A model generated the notes under the pieces. The model was not told the origin of the DNA, did no database searches, and was given only the letters and a program-made list of their open reading frames with translations. Positions 42,058 to 52,074 of a DNA stretch of 64,000 nucleotides are shown here, piece by piece. The DNA lies in assembly GCA_030770425.1 (NCBI GenBank), contig JASJFT010000028.1, positions 1 to 64,000 of the forward strand, given 5' to 3'. This DNA is from Darksidea phi (lineage: Eukaryota; Ascomycota; Dothideomycetes; Pleosporales; Lentitheciaceae). The position numbers and the translations under genes were made by a program. The number at the start of each line of letters is the position of its first letter. Positions within the stretch are counted from its first letter, which is position 1.

Positions 42058-43434
42058 TCAAGCCTCGACCATATCCCAACCCTTCACAGCATCCTCTACA
42101 ATTGGCCGTATGATCTTCCTCCCTGCTCCCGACTCATGCGTCCATACCATTTGCCTTGGTGCAAGCTCATCCGACCTATACCACTTCTTCAACTCCAAGC
42201 TCTCATGACTCTCTAACGCTTCGGACACAACGTGGAACAACGAATCCGCTTGCCCCTGATCAATTCGCACATCATCCCTTACCGTGAGTACAATCTCCCG
42301 AATCTTGCGTCTCTTGCCGTCCTCGTCGCGAATCTTGTACTTGTTCAAGCAGATGTCGATGTCAACGCCCGTCGCAGCGGTCCAGGCTGCATGGATCGCA
42401 AACCAATGGAACAGCTCTCCGAATCCGGTTTTGCTGATTTGCTCATCTAGGGAGTAAGGAATTGATGCGAAACCGAGGCTTACGGTAGGGGTACGTGGGG
42501 AAGGGGTGTCCACCAGATCGCCTTTCCAGTCTCGTCGCAAGAGATCGCGGACACTGAGATCGTCGAGATCTTTCTTGGCTTCCTTGAGTTGATTATTGAG
42601 CTCTTCCATTGCATCACCAAGGTCTCGGTTAGACCACCGGCTACGTTTGATTACGCGCTCTGAGGTCTTTACGTCTGCATCAGTACCATCTGCAAGACCA
42701 CCAGAGTCGATAGCGATCGCACTGAGGATAAGCTCTAGAAGCTCATGCGGCATGTGATATTCCTCGGGGAGCTTCTCGAGCTCGTCTAGCATTTGCCGCG
42801 CCACGATCGTCGTACAACTTGCTGTCTTTTCGAAAATCCGCGGGTCTGCATCCGGTGCGGTTCCTTGATCGACATGATGATCGAAAATGCTGAGAATCTT
42901 CGCCTTATTCCATTTTCGTAGCGGTGTCGCGTGGTCGACTAGCACGATACCCTTTAACTTGAGACTCAGCGTCTCGCAGTCTTCGGGTAGTTCGTCGATA
43001 GTAAGCAGATCCTCATGCCCTTTTGTCATCTTCGAGTTACTAAGGGCCACCTTGTTTTCCGGTCTTAGATCCAGTGCGTCCATCTCAGTCTGCAGCAATG
43101 CGATAGCCTTCAGGGGTGTCGACGTATTCATAGTCGAATGCTCAAGATGATATGCCCAAGTCAACGCGCTCGCCATCGAGTCCAGATCTCCACCCTCATT
43201 CCCCATCACAAAGATCCATTCCGACTCTTTGCTATTCTGCCAGTCGATGAAGAACTCCTTCTTAGTATTGCGACTCCATTCGCTAAAATGGCCGACGCCG
43301 ACACCTAGTTTTTGCATAGCGCTTTTACCGAAAGGGGAGTCGACTATCTGCTGATGTTCTGGTCGATATTGTTGTGGAGTGGCTGCCGAGAGTGACAACG
43401 CTAGCAGCGCCGGAAATGTGCGAAAAGACTTCAT
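42058..43434 (-). CDS. PPX1: DHH-family exopolyphosphatase (Ppx1-like) with signal peptide
   Basis: DHH/DHHA2 phosphoesterase that releases phosphate from polyphosphate chains. A single exon encodes 458 aa. Metal-binding motifs: NEGGDLDSMAS (residues about 80-90), LVDHATP, and the signature FDHH (IFDHHVD, about 190). The DHHA2 domain covers the C-terminal part. Yeast Ppx1 is cytosolic/mitochondrial, but here the protein begins with a basic residue, a hydrophobic core and a small-residue site (MKSFRTFPALLALSLSAATP), so a signal peptide is likely. I start at ATG 43434; the frame is open further upstream to 43566, which would bury the signal. A CCAAT box lies about 140 bp upstream (43571-43575). 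Confidence 0.9.
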   Translation of the reverse strand: MKSFRTFPALLALSLSAATPQQYRPEHQQIVDSPFGKSAMQKLGVGVGHFSEWSRNTKKEFFIDWQNSKESEWIFVMGNEGGDLDSMASALTWAYHLEHSTMNTSTPLKAIALLQTEMDALDLRPENKVALSNSKMTKGHEDLLTIDELPEDCETLSLKLKGIVLVDHATPLRKWNKAKILSIFDHHVDQGTAPDADPRIFEKTASCTTIVARQMLDELEKLPEEYHMPHELLELILSAIAIDSGGLADGTDADVKTSERVIKRSRWSNRDLGDAMEELNNQLKEAKKDLDDLSVRDLLRRDWKGDLVDTPSPRTPTVSLGFASIPYSLDEQISKTGFGELFHWFAIHAAWTAATGVDIDICLNKYKIRDEDGKRRKIREIVLTVRDDVRIDQGQADSLFHVVSEALESHESLELKKWYRSDELAPRQMVWTHESGAGRKIIRPIVEDAVKGWDMVEA

Positions 43435-44272
43435 GCTCTCGTGGGAGTGATGTAGGTGGGAGCGAGGAAAGGGGAAGGAAGTACGAGAATACTGGATGTG
43501 TATCTGGTTGCTGAGACGTCCTCGCTTTGGTAAAGACGTCAGAGGCGTGAACACATTGTGGTCCAAGCGGCCAATCAGAAGCAGTAGGGCCGCCCCTAGA
43601 GCACACTATCCTTATGTTTAAACCCCATGTTCCATGACCTTCGACAAAAGTGACATGTTCTGATAATTCTTCGTATGTTTGAAGCTCACATGTAAGATTC
43701 GCGTTGCATTTTACCACTAATTGAGTCAATATAGAGTAACAAAAAAGCTCAGAAGTACAAATTCCACGATGCAGATGGCCCAATCTTCAACCACTGGGAT
43801 TCATAGTGTATCGTTATACACTACACTCGGGTAAAAAAGCAATACATTGAAAAACCTCACAGTCACTCAAGCATAGGGGAACAAAGTTTGGTAGTGGAGA
43901 CTCTCTTTAGTGAGAAGTCACATGAAATGCCTCTTCAAGGAGGACTTGTGCGATTCCCGGGTATCTAACCGAAAGACCAAAGTTTGAGCAATGCCCAAAA
44001 GGTAAAAGACGCCATCCTATGCGATGTTCCCATGCTATGCCTCCCAATCCAAACACCATATGCTTCGCTGAAAATCCAAAAATTCCCACGGAGCAAAGTC
44101 TCGCGGTACTCGAAACCAAAATAACACACTGTTCCATCTAACTGGTCAAGAACAATCTTCCAAGAAGTTGTAGCCGATGTCTTTGTTTATTGTTGTACTC
44201 GTAACGTAATCGTAATTGTGTTGGTGAGGGTGCTTAGCAAACCTCAACGCCCTCCATGCATTCAGTCAACTC
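43435..44272. other. Intergenic; promoter of the exopolyphosphatase gene
   Basis: The PPX1 5' region carries a CCAAT element (CGGCCAATCAGA, CCAAT at 43571-43575). The rest, down to the Mex67-like stop codon, holds no supported gene. Confidence 0.5.
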
Positions 44273-45481
44273 CTAGTTGAAGGATTCTGCTGGAAGGGTG
44301 TCTTTCTGAGCGAGGAAGAGCTGTGCAGCAGCGTCGATGTTCCAACTTCCTGCCTCTAAGCACTGAACGGCGACCTCACGCTTGAGGTTGGTCTCTTTCT
44401 GAACGTAGACCACCATCGCCTCTTGCTCTGGCGTAAGCGTCAAAGCAGGAATTACTACCGGGGCACTTGGGGGTGGTGGTGTGGGGTCGGGGCGGACTTG
44501 TCGGCTGTTGAGAATGCGGAGCTTGGGGAACCACGAGATGAGCTCTTCTTCCCAGCCTGGCTGAGTGATTTCAACGATGAGATGTTCGAGGTTGCGGAAT
44601 CGGTTCTTCCATGGCTTAAGCTCGCGGATGCTGGCAAAGTTGTTGCCGGAGAGGTCGAGGTTCTGGATGTGAGGGAGGGTCGTCGCAAGATCGCGAACGA
44701 CTTCAAGATTCGGGAGGTTGTTACCGCTGAGAGTTACACTGTGAACAAGTTCACGCTTCTCTTCAGGAGACTTAAGGATTTGGTTGCAGACGACCATGAG
44801 CGCAGGGAAGAACTTCATCTGTGTGGCTGCTGAGTTCCACATGCCAGACTTGGCGATTTCCTCGTCGTCTGCAATAGCGGAAAGATTGAGAAGTTTCTCG
44901 CTCGTGATGTATCGGCGCTCAAGGAAGCCCTTGAGAAGATCAACGGTCGACGACGTGGCGGACTTGTCCTGGCGATCTCTTTCGCTAGTCGTCGTGTCCA
45001 TGGCAGCGGCCGCGTTAGGCGACTTGGAGCGAATCCCGGGCCCAACGATGTGGAGCTTCTGAGTACCATGGACGGAGGTAAAGGTGAAACCGTTGATCTT
45101 GCTGAATGCCGTCACGTCTTCTGGGCGGACCCAAATCGTGAGAACATTGTCGGAACCCGAAACTCGATGACGCTTGATCATTTTTGGCGCCGTGACGCCC
45201 TTCGACACGTTTGGACTGCGTCGGGCGGAGTGACGTTCAAGAAAGCCGATGAGTTTGGGCATCTCTTTGTCGTCGGTCCAGCCGGTCACTTTGAGTTCTG
45301 TGAACGCGTCTCTAGGGGTGCTGCTTGCACGTGGACCAGAGTTATTTGCGTTGCGCGGGGATGGGCGAGCTGGAGACACTCGGGGCGCTGCGCCCATGAT
45401 GAGATCCCCGTCGCGATCGCGCCGCTGCTGATGCTTGCGGATGCCGCTGTTGCGCGGACGAGAGGCGGTAGGACCAGCCAT
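44273..45481 (-). CDS. Mex67/NXF-like protein lacking the NTF2-like domain
   Basis: Related to the mRNA export receptor Mex67 (NXF1). One uninterrupted exon encodes 402 aa, against the roughly 600-700 aa expected for fungal Mex67. Residues 1-65 are Arg/Ser-rich with the family-type RDRDGDLIM. The RNA-binding fold follows (TELKVTGW ... VLTIWVRPEDV ... INGFTF), then the helical linker (LLKGFLERRY, LLNLSAIADDEE) and the leucine-rich repeats (VHSVTLSGNNL, IQNLDLSGNNF, WFPKLRILNSRQV). Then only a Pro-rich linker (PTPPPPSAP) precedes the TAP-C/UBA-like domain (LTPEQEAMVVYVQKETNL to FLAQKDTL). The NTF2-like module that binds Mtr2 is absent, and no hidden exon lies between. ATG 45481 is chosen on family grounds. 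Confidence 0.85.
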   Translation of the reverse strand: MAGPTASRPRNSGIRKHQQRRDRDGDLIMGAAPRVSPARPSPRNANNSGPRASSTPRDAFTELKVTGWTDDKEMPKLIGFLERHSARRSPNVSKGVTAPKMIKRHRVSGSDNVLTIWVRPEDVTAFSKINGFTFTSVHGTQKLHIVGPGIRSKSPNAAAAMDTTTSERDRQDKSATSSTVDLLKGFLERRYITSEKLLNLSAIADDEEIAKSGMWNSAATQMKFFPALMVVCNQILKSPEEKRELVHSVTLSGNNLPNLEVVRDLATTLPHIQNLDLSGNNFASIRELKPWKNRFRNLEHLIVEITQPGWEEELISWFPKLRILNSRQVRPDPTPPPPSAPVVIPALTLTPEQEAMVVYVQKETNLKREVAVQCLEAGSWNIDAAAQLFLAQKDTLPAESFN

Positions 45482-45695
45482 GGTAGGTATGGGAGACAAG
45501 CTTTGCAATGTCTCTAAATCCGAAGCCGGGGAGAAAACCACTCCACAGCTGCACGAGAAAGAGTCGCGGCGGAGTCGTCGGGTTCGGATGTGGTTGGATG
45601 TTGCGTGGACCGTGGTCTGCGCTTGGGTTTGCGACAAGCTTTGCTTTGGGTCGCTTGGGTGTTTTCGGCACAGTGAGGCGAGACCAGTTTTCGCT

Positions 45696-45985
45696 GTGAG
45701 GCTACTGAGTCTCGCTCGAGAGGACGCAGATCTTGCGATTTCGCAGGCGCGGAGCGGAGGCCTTTGGAAAGGCAGGTATTGTGCCGAGACCGAGGTTCTT
45801 GAGGTGGCTGAGAGCTGTTTCTGCTGTGAAGCTACTGTGTCTCGAACAGAGGACGCGGTCCTTGCGATTTTGCAGGTGCGGAGCGGAGGCTCTTTGGAAG
45901 TAGGTATTGTGCGTAGACAAGGTCGTTGCGATGGCTGAGATAAGCTTGTGCTGTGAAGCTGCTGAGTCTCGCTGGAGGATGTGAG
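45696..45985. repeat. Imperfect tandem repeat, about 2.3 units of 127-130 bp
   Basis: Units begin near 45696, 45826 and 45953. Shared blocks include GCTACTGAGTCTCG (45701, 45831, 45958 with one change), GAGGACGC, CTTGCGATTT, GCGGAGCGGAGGC and GGTATTGTGC. The third unit is cut after about 30 bases. It lies 0.2-0.5 kb upstream of the Mex67-like start codon, so it may be in its promoter or 5' UTR. Confidence 0.85.
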
Positions 45986-46797
45986 TCGCTATGCGAGTCG
46001 GCTGGAGAGTGCGGCAAGCATACCAAATGGAGCGAGTGTCTTTAGTGGTTGGGAGTTGTTTCTGGGGGCAAGCAGCTTGTAAACGGGTGGAGTGAGTGCA
46101 GTGTAGAAGAACTCAGTTGGAATCTTAGAATAAGGGAACTGGGCGACTTAAGTAGGCCAAGAGCACCGCCAAGACTTTTATTGATCTAGTGAAGTCTGGT
46201 CCAGCCCGCATAACTGCCAGATCAACCAGAGATCAACCAGCTACCAATCTTCAAAATGCCTCAGAATCTTCTGGATCGCTCATAGTGTACTTGGAATGTT
46301 TGGAACCGACTCATCGCCCACCAGCACAGCTTCATGGTCGTGTACTAGATCAGCCAATCGGACTTGGGCCTTGCCCTGTGTTGTCTTCATAGAATGCTCG
46401 AATGCTCGTCTTGAACCATTTTCAAAATAATTCCACTGCTAAATTCAGGGGGTCACGGCAAAGGTCAGAGGTTACTGATCAAGTTTATCGAGTCTATGTT
46501 GGAAAGTTCTACCTGACAACGGTTTACTTCAGACCCGACAATCCAGGCACCGATGGAGTTTCTCAAGGCATCTACGCCACTATCGGCTTTTGACTAATGT
46601 GTGCACTATTTACATGCAAACGTGGGTATGCTTGTTCTTAGCTATTGGCTAAAATTTTATGTTGTAAAACAGGCCGCCCATGAGGTAACATTAGTGAAGC
46701 ATACACATTGTTGCCTAAGGTGTAGTCGACGGATCCCTGTAGCTACGTCGCGGTTGGTACCCCGCGGTTGCCCCACTATGAAATGTTCAGTCGTCGG

Positions 46798-46826
46798 GCT
46801 CGACCTCGATCTCGACCTCGACCTCC
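46798..46826. repeat. Short hexamer repeat (GACCTC/GATCTC)
   Basis: Four to five tandem copies of a CGACCT-type hexamer with one variant. It lies about 65-95 bp upstream of the TMA22 start, probably in its leader. Confidence 0.75.
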
Positions 46827-46891
46827 AACAACACATCACAACACTAACACACAAGACTCCGCAAACTTATCATCACGCAAGAGAGACATCC

Positions 46892-47554
46892 ATGGCCACC
46901 GTGGCGTATCCGATACAGGTCACCTACTGCGGGGGTAAGACATACATCATGGCAAACCTCACGACATGCTAACACCTTACAGTATGCTCCCTGCCGCCCG
47001 AGTACTGCGAATTCGGCGGCACAACAAAAAAGTGCGAAGAATGGCTTCAGGAGAAGCACCCAGACATGCACGACAAGCTGTACTCACAAGGCACGTCCTT
47101 CGCGCAACTCGAACTCAGCTATCCTCCTAACATGCGCATAGAAACCCTCGAACAAAACCTCTCCGCCCTCTCCGTCGACGCCCAAAAACGCGCCGAGAAA
47201 GACTCCCAGAAGAAAGCTGCTCGTGCCGAAGCGGCGTCCGCCAAACTCGCCGAAACACGCGCCACCTCCAAAGTCCTCATTAAACGCATCGAGCGCAACA
47301 AGCGCAAATACGTTACGGCCGTTCAGGGCTTAGAGGCATTCGGTTTGGATATTAAGAAGGTGGCAAAGGACTTTGGCAAGAAGTTTGCGACGGGGTCAAG
47401 TGTGACGAAGGTGCCTGGTGGAGGCGAGGAGATTACCGTTCAGGGTGATCTGAGTGATGATATTTTCGATTATGTGCTGGAGAACTACAAGGATGTTCCT
47501 GAAGATAATTTGGAGTGCATTGAGGATAAGAAGAAAAAGAAGGCTGATGGTTGA
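46892..47554 (+). CDS. TMA22: Translation factor Tma22 / DENR
   Basis: DENR homologue that, with MCT-1/Tma20, recycles 40S subunits and supports re-initiation. Exons 46892-46934 and 46983-47554 with a 48-bp intron give 204 aa. The N-terminal zinc-type segment has the usual cysteines (VTYCG, SLPPEYCEF, KKCEEWL). A charged coiled coil spans about residues 65-105. The C-terminal SUI1 domain starts near VLIKRIERNKRKYVTAVQGL and includes KKFATGSSVTK and GDLSDDIFDYV. The Lys-rich tail is normal for the family. It converges with ALG12, 187 bp between stop codons. Confidence 0.95.
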
Positions 47555-47741
47555 GGGCCAAAGCGAGGAGTGTGGATTCGGAGGATGCACGAGAACGTTG
47601 CGGTGGTGCCACTGGTTGATGAACACAGATGAGGGCATTGAATTACAATAGAATGTGGCATGCCGGAGTATGAAGAACATCACCAGAAGTACCAAAAAAC
47701 ACATCCGTCCGTACCGTGGTACTGCTCGTAGTATTGACTGT

Positions 47742-49566
47742 CTACAGTGGTTCAGGCGGACTTCGCATTCGGTTTCCTAATATCCTGATCTTAGGTTCCA
47801 TTCTGATCTCAACCCACCAACCCCTCAAAAGCGGATCTCGCATCGTCCTCTCTAGCGTCTTCCATACTCTGGCGGCTCCCGCTGTCCAGTGATTCGACAC
47901 TTCGTCCTCCCATCCCACCGCATCCAACGGCTCAGTCAGCGATCCGCTCTTTTCCCCAGGCTTCAACACCCTCACTCCGCCGAACCCATACACGACATGC
48001 AAAACGGCCCAGCTTCCAATAACCTTCTCTGGGCGCTCCGCAAGCACAAACTCAAATTTTTCCCAGAACTCAGGGTCAAGAAGCTTTTCAGGATCCTCTG
48101 TTTTATCGTATATCCACCTCCTCTTATTGATCGTATCCTGTGCTTCGAGCACATCAAGGATAGTTTCTACACCCTCGTGGTTTTCCAGAAAACGGGTAAC
48201 GCCGGTTTGGCATGCAAGGTTGTCAGAGTGCACGAGGTGTTGCAACCCGGGGAGTTCGATGTTAAGTTCGTTGAGGGCCTCACCGCCGGGGTAATTGAGA
48301 CTGCTAATGGCTAACAGCGCTGTAGAAGCCATGAACGAGACCAGCACAGACCCAACTAGTGCTAGACTGAGCACAGCGTAAACGACCGACTTCGCTCTAC
48401 GTGTCCAAATCCACGCTGCCCCGGAAGCGGCAACGGCAGTCAGCCCAGGCACGACGTAAACAATGAAGCGCCACTCTTTGTGCGGAAGGAAACTGTACAA
48501 CCCAACGAACCCAAGGAGCGGCACCAGCAGATCTAAACTTCGTCTCCTCGTCGCCGCATTCAGAACCGATATCGGAATGCAGACCAAGTACGTGAGAGGG
48601 TTCAACATCAACCTTGGTAGCGCATTTGTGAAATAGAAATGCCACGGGGACACGCCCCAGTCTGCAGAATGTCCTAGAATCGTGTTGTAGTAAAAAGCGG
48701 TCCATTCGGGCCAAATCGGAATAGATTGCCAGAAAAATGAGTCAACGGAGACAGTGCAGAGAAGTCCGATGGTCGCACCGGCGAGACCCGCTGGGATGAT
48801 GCTGGCAATGGAGATCCTCCGGGAGACGTAGAGGTAGAGGGTGAGCGTGCCAACTAGGATGGCGAGCTCGGAGCGGAAGACTACGCCGGCAAAGGTGAGA
48901 AGGTAGAGACACAGTCGGTAGCTTCGCGCAGCTGATTTGATGTTCCAGGGCGCGGTATAGGCGTTGAGCAAGCTTCGTAGTGCTAATGTACCTAGAGACT
49001 TTTTAGCGATTCGTACCAACAGACACAAGTTTTCCAACCTACTGAAAATGAAAGCAAACATATTTGGCAACGTGCGAGAAGCATAATATGTGACATGAAA
49101 CTGGCTCGCTTGAAACAAGGCATACCATATGCCAGCACCAAGCCCAAAACTCTTCTGCACGCTTCTACCGAAGGCAACGAGCGCCAATGAATTTAGGCCT
49201 CCGAGCACCGCTCTGACTATCGCGACACAATTAGCATCAAGTCCCTGAGCAGACCCATCTCTACAACGACTCACCAAGACGTTGTAGCTTCGCTCCATCG
49301 CTAACAAACTCAACCCAAGGTCTTGACAGCCCGCTCAAGAGTAATGCTCCAACGAACGTGCGGGGAACGCTGCCGGGAAAGGACACGTGGTCATAATTCG
49401 CGGTAAAGAATTGGTCCGCATTTTTGGAGGGAATACCATGGATCAAAATGTCGTGGATAGCTTGAATGTTGAATGATTCCTCGACTTTTGTGTACGGCGA
49501 AACCACGAGGTGGATTAGAACGAAGGTGGGGATAAGCAGGTAAAACAGCAGCTCGAACCTCGCCAT
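47742..49566 (-). CDS. ALG12: Dolichyl-P-mannose alpha-1,6-mannosyltransferase Alg12
   Basis: GT22 enzyme of the ER membrane that adds the eighth mannose (alpha-1,6) to the lipid-linked N-glycan precursor. Exons 49275-49566, 49043-49216 and 47742-48991 give 571 aa. The first luminal loop has the catalytic acid region ([17 protein letters not shown], residues about 23-40) and [13 protein letters not shown]; the GT22 signature HKEWRF sits at about residues 318-323. Many hydrophobic helices are visible. The second intron (48992-49042, 51 bp) is a multiple of three with no stop; its removal gives [15 protein letters not shown], which fits. It shares a promoter of 207 bp with PFA4. Confidence 0.93.
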
Positions 49567-49773
49567 GACATCAAATGATCATCGGAACTTGTCCAGCAGC
49601 TCCGTCTAATGGTGTTGAACTCGTGGCGAGGACGGTGGAGGTGGAATGGGAGCTAATCATGATGCCTGCTGGGTAGAGCCGTTACAGATGCCAGCACGTG
49701 CACTGCACTGCGCTAAACCGCACCGCGACATTTCATCTCACACCCAACATCGGCCAACACTCCTACCACCCTT
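49567..49773. promoter_or_regulatory. Divergent promoter, ALG12 / PFA4
   Basis: A gap of 207 bp separates two divergent start codons, a compact shared promoter for two membrane-enzyme genes of the secretory pathway. No clear TATA or CCAAT element was identified. Confidence 0.4.
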
Positions 49774-51406
49774 ATGGAGCTCAACCAAATAGCGGTACCT
49801 GCCGTCTATCTGCTTATCTTCTTTCTTGGGTACCCTTCTCAAATCCTTTTTCTCTACTTAGATCCAGCTCCATTGACGAAGAACGAGCTCATTTTATCCA
49901 ACTTGCTGCTAGCGTGTATTTTTATAACGTATTCGCAATCTGTGTTTGTGGATCCCGGGACGATTCCGAAGAAGGATGCAGACAAGGTTGAAAAAGAGCT
50001 TGGGCAGGTGAGCGGCTACGGGACAGGAAAAGGCGAAAAGAAGGGTACTGGTCAACGGACGAAATGGTGTCGGAAATGTGACGCTGCGAAACCACCGCGA
50101 GCGCACCATTGCAAGGAGTGTAAAAGGCAAGAATAATTTACAAACTTCTTTTATCTCAAGTTATTCAGAGCATGTTCTTTCCAAGATACCCGCGGCGCCA
50201 TGGATCACGAGAGACATGTCGAATACATGTGTATTATCCAAACGAGGACATCCACTGACAAACCCACAGATGCATCCCCAAAATGGACCACCACTGTCCC
50301 TGGACCAACAACTGCGTCTCGCACACTACTTTCCCGCACTTCCTCCGCTTCCTCTTCTACACCTCCGCTGGACTCTCCCTCCTTGCCTACTTCCAATACA
50401 TCCGCATCGCCACCCTCTGGTCGCAGCGCAATATGCCCGCCTACCTAGGTCCTAGTCCTTGGCTCGTTACCCATCTCTTCTTCTCTACTGTTGTAAATGG
50501 TATCACGCTTTTTGCGCTATTTGTCCTTTTCGTGCGGAATGTATGGTGTTTGGCCGTTAACACGACAACGATTGAGGGATGGGAGATTGAGAGGCATCGC
50601 ACTCTTGTTAGGAGAGCGAGGGTTTTTGGGGGGTTCCTGGAGAGTCCGGACGGGGGACGAGTAAGGATACAGAAGCAGGAATTTCCTTATGATGTTGGCA
50701 TATGGCAGAACATCAAACAGGGAATGGGCACAGGCAATGTATGTCTCCGTTCTCACCATTCTAGCATCGTACTAAGAACACACAGCCCCTATCCTGGTTC
50801 AACCCCCTCGCCTCCACCCCGCCTGTCTCAACCGGCCTCAACTTCCCCATAAACGGGTTCGAAGACGCCTCTCTCTCCTGGCCGCCTCCGGACCCCGACC
50901 GGTCCTACCGACGACATGCTAAACCCATTTCCTTCACCAATAGCAGCTCCAATACGAACACCCAAACCAGCGGCACAGAAGCCTTCGTCTACTCCGAATC
51001 CACTCTCTCCCCCCAAGAAGCCCTCGCCGCCTTCCGCGAACGCCAAGCCGCAGATGCAGTGCGGCGACGGAAACCCTTCGTGCAAAGGATGGAGGCGCAA
51101 ATGGCGGAGGACAGGGTTGCGAATTGGGCCGGATACGAAGGTGCGTATGAGGATGATGGTAATTTTGCAAGCAAGGTGGATGAGCTGGGTATGAGCGAAG
51201 ACGAAGAATTATTCGACCATGTGAGGGGGGGCGCAGGAGGCAGTCAGAGCGGGGAGGAAGCGTGGCGGAACTCCGAAGGCGAGCGACTAAAGGACTTCGG
51301 ATTAGATGAGGAAGTCGAGTTCTACGACGAGCAAGAGGATGATGATGTGCCTCTGAGCGAGCTGCTAGCACGAAAGAAAGCCGCTGCGGAACCGCTGTAT
51401 ACATAG
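49774..51406 (+). CDS. PFA4: DHHC palmitoyltransferase (Pfa4-like)
   Basis: Protein S-acyltransferase; yeast Pfa4 in the ER palmitoylates chitin synthase Chs3. Exons 49774-50126, 50270-50738 and 50786-51406 give 480 aa. Two N-terminal helices are followed by DPG (FVDPGTIP), the zinc-binding CRD (WCRKCDAAKPPRAHHCKEC), the active site DHHCPW (MDHHCPWTNNC), two more helices, and the TTxE-like element (NTTTIEGWE). The cytosolic tail is acidic with a coiled coil (EALAAFRERQAADAVRRR). Intron 1 (50127-50269) has a GC donor (AG|GCAAGA), which splits the CRD; no GT donor restores the frame. The paralogue assignment Pfa4 rather than Pfa3 or Swf1 is a judgement from length and tail. Confidence 0.88.
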
Positions 51407-52074
51407 AATCAAAGCACTCCCGATTCCTTAGGTATGCACATAAGCTTTACCCCACCGTTGCAGATCAACCGCAAAAGCTAGGGTGGTATGTTTCTGTGCC
51501 TCCATTCGAAACCACCCATCAGCCTTGCCCTCCCCACTGTCCAATCATGTTACGCACAAACTAGCCAGAGTAGAACCGCATAAAGCTGCAGCGGAAACTT
51601 GCATAAGGCCTACTAAAAGACACTACGCACGTGGTCTAGCGTACCGTTCTTTTGCTGGCTACACTAAGGATTTCCTGTTCCTGTCGAAACCATTCCGCTG
51701 GGAGGATTGCAAAATCATGATGGAGGCGGAGTTGCGCGAGCAATCATATTCTAGTCCAGCTAAGGGAATCGAAAGAATACTTCCGTGCCTGTGCCTTACC
51801 GTTCATGCGAACCATACATGTGCCAACCAGAAACCCGAAACACCTGAGAGGTCCAAAACCGTTCGTTCCGTCCTTTTCAACCATCGCCATCCGAAATGAG
51901 ATAATTCGCCCTGAATGCCTCGATAATGCTATACAGTCTGATCCGAATCCACCTTGATACTATCCGCACGCAATCGCCTTCTCTTCCGGTGGCCAAGATG
52001 TAGCTCAAATTCTGGCTGTGGTCGTCGATTCGGTCTGCAATTTTCACTCTGACCACCTTTCCGCGGCCCGGCAT
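51407..52074. other. Intergenic between convergent genes
   Basis: A + strand frame at 51483-51899 exists but has no recognisable features. The stretch should hold the 3' UTRs of PFA4 and HAP3. Confidence 0.5.

Larger units (their letters stand above)
45482..46891. other. Intergenic, upstream of both the Mex67-like gene and TMA22
   Basis: Contains the tandem repeat described separately and a small GACCTC-type repeat. No protein gene is supported. Confidence 0.5.

Noticed and set aside
51483..51899. 138-codon + strand frame after PFA4
   Set aside because: No recognisable features; lies where two 3' UTRs should converge.
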